From positions 1-7,418 of the forward strand of contig HF995198.1 in assembly GCA_000432915.1 (NCBI GenBank): a stretch of DNA of 7,418 bases. Reading direction: 5' to 3'. The DNA is from Firmicutes bacterium CAG:194. GTDB taxonomy: Bacteria; Bacillota; Clostridia; Lachnospirales; Lachnospiraceae. Under the pieces are notes generated by a model. The model was not told the DNA's origin. It worked only from the letters and a program-made list of their open reading frames with translations, and ran no database searches. Positions 4,901 to 7,418 of the stretch are shown one piece after another; the stretch's first letter is position 1; each line of letters begins with the position of its first letter. The translations under genes and the position numbers were made by a program.

Positions 4901-7346
4901 GGTACATAGCTGGAATATAATGGAAATACCGAGTCTTTCCATTTATATTGCGGCGCACAATCATGGGCTGATCAGCAGGGATTATATGTACAAGATGGCA
5001 TTTGAGGGCAATCCACTGGATAAAAGTCTGGAATGTGTATCGAATGTAATGCAGTATATTACAGAACACGACAGACAACGGCAGGTCAGAGGTTATGAAT
5101 GGAAATGGGGCTGGGCAGAAAGAAAACGAATGGACAGCGTGAAACAGATCCTGCTCCATGCACCGTCTGAAGAATTGTCTGAAAAGGATCAGGCATGTCT
5201 GGAGATTGCAAAACAGCTTTACACCGATATGTCGGCGCTTGTGATGGAAGCAGAGCTGACAAGAGGAGATACAGAGACAGAATTTTCACCATATGTATAT
5301 GGACTGAAACGCGTATACGGAGCAGCATATTTTGTCAGAATACTGGCTGCACTCGGTAAGGAAACGCTGGAGAGATCTACCTATTTTAGCGGCAGTTATA
5401 CATATGGCAGGCGGCAGAAGGTCAGCAAGAAGAACAGCCTGTCGCATCTGCTGCAGGTTTGTATGCCTGATGTGAATGACAATGCGGATATGCTGCGGTC
5501 TTATCTGAACGGAACGGACATCAGTGAAGCGCGCCTGATCGAGGCTGCCATGTATGCACCGGAATGGATCGATATTGTCGGAGCATATCTGGGCTGGGAT
5601 GGATTTACGGCCGGCTGCTATTATTTCATGGCGCATATGAATGAAATGTTTGATGATAAGAGAAAGGCAATGATCGCCAGATATACGCCGCTTGAGGTGG
5701 ATGAACTGAATGCGGGTGCTTTTGATAAGAAGTGGTTTACAGAGGTATATGAAAAGCTGGGGGATCAGCGCTTCCAGCTCATATACAAGGCTGCAAAGTA
5801 TATATCAGACGGCGCGAAACATACAAGAGCCAGAAAATATGCAGATGCTGCACTTGGTAAATATGAAGAAGAAAAGCTGTTTGCCGAGATCGAGGCAAAG
5901 AGAAACAAAGATCTCCTCATGGCGGTCGGGATTTTGCCGATTGAAAAGGAGGCACAGATCAAAGACAGGTATCTGTTTTTGCAGAAATTCAAAAAGGAAA
6001 GTAAGCAGTTTGGCGCCCAGCGGCGTGCAAGCGAGGCGGCTGCAGTTGAGATAGCCATGCGCAACATGGCAGTAAGCGCCGGCTATCAGGATGTGACAAG
6101 GCTTATTCTGCGCATGGAGGGGCTGGTGGCGCAGGAAATGGCGGAATATTTCAAACCGCATGAAGTCGGCGAACTGTCCATATGGCTGGAAATGGAAGAG
6201 GGCGGCAAATGTGCGGTCATTTGTGAAAAGAATGGCAGGCAGCTCAAGAGTGTTCCGGCAAAGAGCAGGAAAGATCCGTATGTGCTGGAGCTGACAGATG
6301 CCAAAAAGCAGCTGACAGAGCAGGCAAGGCGTACAAAGGCTATGCTGGAAGCTGCAATGGAGAGCCAGGAGACTTATGCATATTCGGAAATAAAAGGAAT
6401 GCTGGAAAATCCGGTCGTACATGATATGGTCGCTGCGCTGGTGTTCAAAACAGAGGATGACATACTTGGTTTTGCTGCAGAAGATGCATTTTATGTACCG
6501 GCAGAGGATGGAGAGATGCAGTCAATGCAGCTTGCGGATGATGCCAAGATGACCGTGGCGCATCCGTTCCAGATGTATACGGCGGGCAAATGGCATATGC
6601 TCCAGAAATATGTATTTGATCATCAGATCATACAGCCGTTTAAGCAGGTATTCAGAGAATTATATGTAAAAACAGAAGAAGAACTGAATATGGAACATTC
6701 CCTCCGCTATGCGGGCAATCAGATCCAGACGAAGAAAACGCTGGGCTGTCTGAAAGCAAGGCATTGGGTAGCAGATATCGAAGATGGCCTGCAGAAGGTG
6801 TATTATAAGGAAAATATCGTGGCAAGGATTTATGCGCTGGCAGACTGGTTCTCACCATCCGATATAGAAGCTCCGACGCTGGAATGGGTTGTATTTACAG
6901 ACAGAAAAACGGGAAAAGATCTGAAACTGAAGGAAATCCCGGATATTTTGTTTTCCGAGGTAATGCGGGATGTGGATATGGCTGTCAGCGTGGCGCATGC
7001 GGGCGGTGTGGATCCGGAGACCTCTCACTCTACGGTGGAAATGCGAAAGGCGATCGCAGAATTTACGCTGCCGTTGTTCAGACTGACGAATGTGACTTTC
7101 ACAAAGAACCATGCTTTGATAGAGGGAAAACGCGCAAATTATACGGTTCATCTCGGAAGTGGTGTGGTGCATCAGGAGGCAGGACCGATGATCAATGTAC
7201 TTCCGGTTCATTCGCAGAGGCGCGGACGAATTTTCCTGCCATTTGTGGATGATGATCCAAAGACGGCAGAGGTGCTGACGAAGATCTTATTCTTTGCGGA
7301 GGATGAAAAGATCAAGGATCCGTACATACTGGAGCAGATACAGTAG
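1965..7346 (+). CDS. Giant MolR/YehI-like DUF4132 protein (DUF5724-type N-terminal region)
   Basis: This is an intact 1793-residue cytosolic protein with no signal peptide, membrane span, Walker A motif or recognisable catalytic motif. The start at 1965 has a ribosome site and directly follows the small gene. Residues 5-50 are a charged, probably coiled helix. About 60-1340 is mostly alpha-helical. Residues 520-640 look like HEAT-type repeats (for example S573-D-I-R-E-T-V-L and the stretch R607-T-A-G-L-D-I-L-L). A G-x-G-L-Y-D hinge (668-673) splits two helical halves. The DUF4132 signature lies at about 1360-1590: IAMRNMAVSAGYQDVTRL (1363-1380), N1423-G-R-Q-L-K-S-V-P-A, H1533-P and Q1557-P-F-K-Q-V-F-R-E-L-Y. 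The end (about 1690-1793, with HLGSGVVH at 1729-1736 and FLPFVDDDP at 1757-1765) is a small beta-rich domain common to these long versions (DUF7737-like by memory). E. coli YehI is about 1200 residues, so this is a long form. The role of DUF4132 proteins is unknown; the name MolR came from an old link to molybdate regulation. In E. coli, yehI sits near genes for a MoxR AAA+ ATPase and a vWA protein, so a scaffold or substrate role for such an ATPase is a reasonable inference. Confidence 0.92.
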   Translation: MGEGKKTRQELEEQKKVAKEVRQVFDKASRELRNSYSEQVRQVLDESDKYRGSVSSTVIGKRLRSFLEKKGARPSEFFRKELKNMPGWLPDALLEDFYVSVDSIIKWQVSESYYRRTMRTKRYTTFLDRYFRILKAYHEMGIYQADIVSLYKEELPADKLCFYRNKCAAAAYSAVSEYWIAAELDRGNEELIRLLLDVLLGEGTQTKLTTSMLRGIFMSENTELYEAVGKLLLAARLQEGLRQSICENMDYGTAQAFMTLFQVIKENDLLRYSSVMRAVATWTGLIASEESKIDRIQKKQLLSIDTYLHDEKARKEALAGEDAMQIYLALWSYGFFDLDEACAVMNKLALTGSRHQRMVFGMYIKSMNLGMVYTHKVAKTFIRQFSDEMDTMTVMLPSFMPDFASYMNELVYEEGKRYSGVLREKTYAEVEKYFDSRQECQEIYDILEDILARIPKKRLEIAPCVFPWNVEYLDRSDVIMRLAICASALRDEDKITHIAEMLQEIDTSHYSRDTLLLLLVREPANDRQREILVDAVADKETYTRQKAAKLVSAMELSKADYARLEGMLKYKKSDIRETVLSILYKLDGTEMEQMICRLLTDAKEEKRTAGLDILLQLKNDDKRQKLFTACAGCMDEMEQKGIKVSTKEQILIREIRNETEDKAGAAQGYGLYDVNADYTPVFDADYLAECREFYNRYFPDSGIAIGKLAGSAGKLAGTLLKMKDRILNGAKAGITDPGEILRKLDALIDAHKYDEYENRNGEICMLGEQPGIYVAADDESIILEDLWLGFYEKTIQTPEVCMQIYVYLQGYNNDKEDFKKYCESFVADLFGRQYTGERVSLGYIAHIRAVISYLYQKFVPDSDERKLAVAVADYLLSRKEDLIYTFRGKKRRNNFMEETEEREILCHRSVLTHEQIMILAGRISPAHSGGGKVPDAGSAEAVYKEEIFVRLFPYNYALAKAHDFRIPADVINEPGYHYWVHSWNIMEIPSLSIYIAAHNHGLISRDYMYKMAFEGNPLDKSLECVSNVMQYITEHDRQRQVRGYEWKWGWAERKRMDSVKQILLHAPSEELSEKDQACLEIAKQLYTDMSALVMEAELTRGDTETEFSPYVYGLKRVYGAAYFVRILAALGKETLERSTYFSGSYTYGRRQKVSKKNSLSHLLQVCMPDVNDNADMLRSYLNGTDISEARLIEAAMYAPEWIDIVGAYLGWDGFTAGCYYFMAHMNEMFDDKRKAMIARYTPLEVDELNAGAFDKKWFTEVYEKLGDQRFQLIYKAAKYISDGAKHTRARKYADAALGKYEEEKLFAEIEAKRNKDLLMAVGILPIEKEAQIKDRYLFLQKFKKESKQFGAQRRASEAAAVEIAMRNMAVSAGYQDVTRLILRMEGLVAQEMAEYFKPHEVGELSIWLEMEEGGKCAVICEKNGRQLKSVPAKSRKDPYVLELTDAKKQLTEQARRTKAMLEAAMESQETYAYSEIKGMLENPVVHDMVAALVFKTEDDILGFAAEDAFYVPAEDGEMQSMQLADDAKMTVAHPFQMYTAGKWHMLQKYVFDHQIIQPFKQVFRELYVKTEEELNMEHSLRYAGNQIQTKKTLGCLKARHWVADIEDGLQKVYYKENIVARIYALADWFSPSDIEAPTLEWVVFTDRKTGKDLKLKEIPDILFSEVMRDVDMAVSVAHAGGVDPETSHSTVEMRKAIAEFTLPLFRLTNVTFTKNHALIEGKRANYTVHLGSGVVHQEAGPMINVLPVHSQRRGRIFLPFVDDDPKTAEVLTKILFFAEDEKIKDPYILEQIQ

Positions 7347-7418
7347 AGGAAAATTCATAGAAAACAGGAACAGCATATGATAAGCAATCGATAGTGTAGC
7401 CGACCGAGATTTCGCTGT
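7347..7418. other. Region after the large gene: no gene or terminator seen
   Basis: These last 72 bases contain no hairpin with a T run. An ATG at 7377 with a weak GGAA-type site before it meets a stop after five codons. The absence of a terminator means transcription may continue into genes beyond the window. Confidence 0.5.

Noticed and set aside
6884..7252. 122-codon open frame overlapping the end of the large gene
   Set aside because: It is a frame-shifted shadow of the conserved C-terminal domain, with no start signal and Gly/Cys/Arg-rich low-quality sequence.
7377..7394. Start of a downstream gene at 7377
   Set aside because: The frame meets a stop after five codons.
1..7418. CRISPR array, tRNA or rRNA gene
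   Set aside because: No regularly spaced repeats, and no cloverleaf or ribosomal RNA sequence, were seen on either strand.

Overview
The window looks like chromosomal DNA from a low-to-mid GC Gram-positive anaerobe, most likely Clostridia/Lachnospiraceae. The grounds are the strong AGGAGG-type ribosome sites, the codon use, and a decayed Rpn-type PD-(D/E)XK nuclease gene of a kind common in gut Lachnospiraceae. This placement is inference from sequence style, with no database match behind it. All supportable genes are on the + strand.

Layout. (1) 127-408 is a small orphan gene for a membrane protein with an N-terminal CxxC...CxxC zinc-ribbon-like head and two hydrophobic segments. It is closed by a clear intrinsic terminator at 489-520. 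(2) 409-670 is an intergenic stretch crowded with inverted repeats: the terminator, an imperfect palindrome at 521-551 and two back-to-back hairpins at 607-655. (3) 671-1465 is a broken Rpn/PDDEXK_2 family nuclease ('transposase') gene. Its N-terminal catalytic part, middle part and helical C-terminal tail are all recognisable. An internal deletion with a frame change lies near 990, and an apparent insertion of about 85 bp that folds into two hairpins lies at about 1186-1270. (4) 1531-1944 and 1965-7346 are two intact genes 20 bases apart, almost certainly one operon: a conserved-looking 137-residue protein of unknown function, and a 1793-residue cytosolic protein of the MolR/YehI (DUF4132) type with long helical-repeat regions and a C-terminal beta-rich domain.

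How they may work together. In Escherichia coli the DUF4132 protein YehI is encoded near a MoxR-family AAA+ ATPase (YehL), a von Willebrand A protein (YehP) and a SWIM zinc-finger protein (YehQ). By analogy, the two-gene unit here may be the start of a MoxR-vWA-like chaperone or conflict module whose ATPase lies beyond the window. Only 72 bases follow the large gene, so this cannot be seen. The most promising lead is the small first gene. Its secondary-structure pattern, and its end in particular, recall beta-grasp (ubiquitin/MoaD/ThiS-like) proteins, which would make it a candidate dedicated partner of the giant protein. The upstream nuclease wreck and hairpins look like an eroded accessory locus rather than part of that operon.
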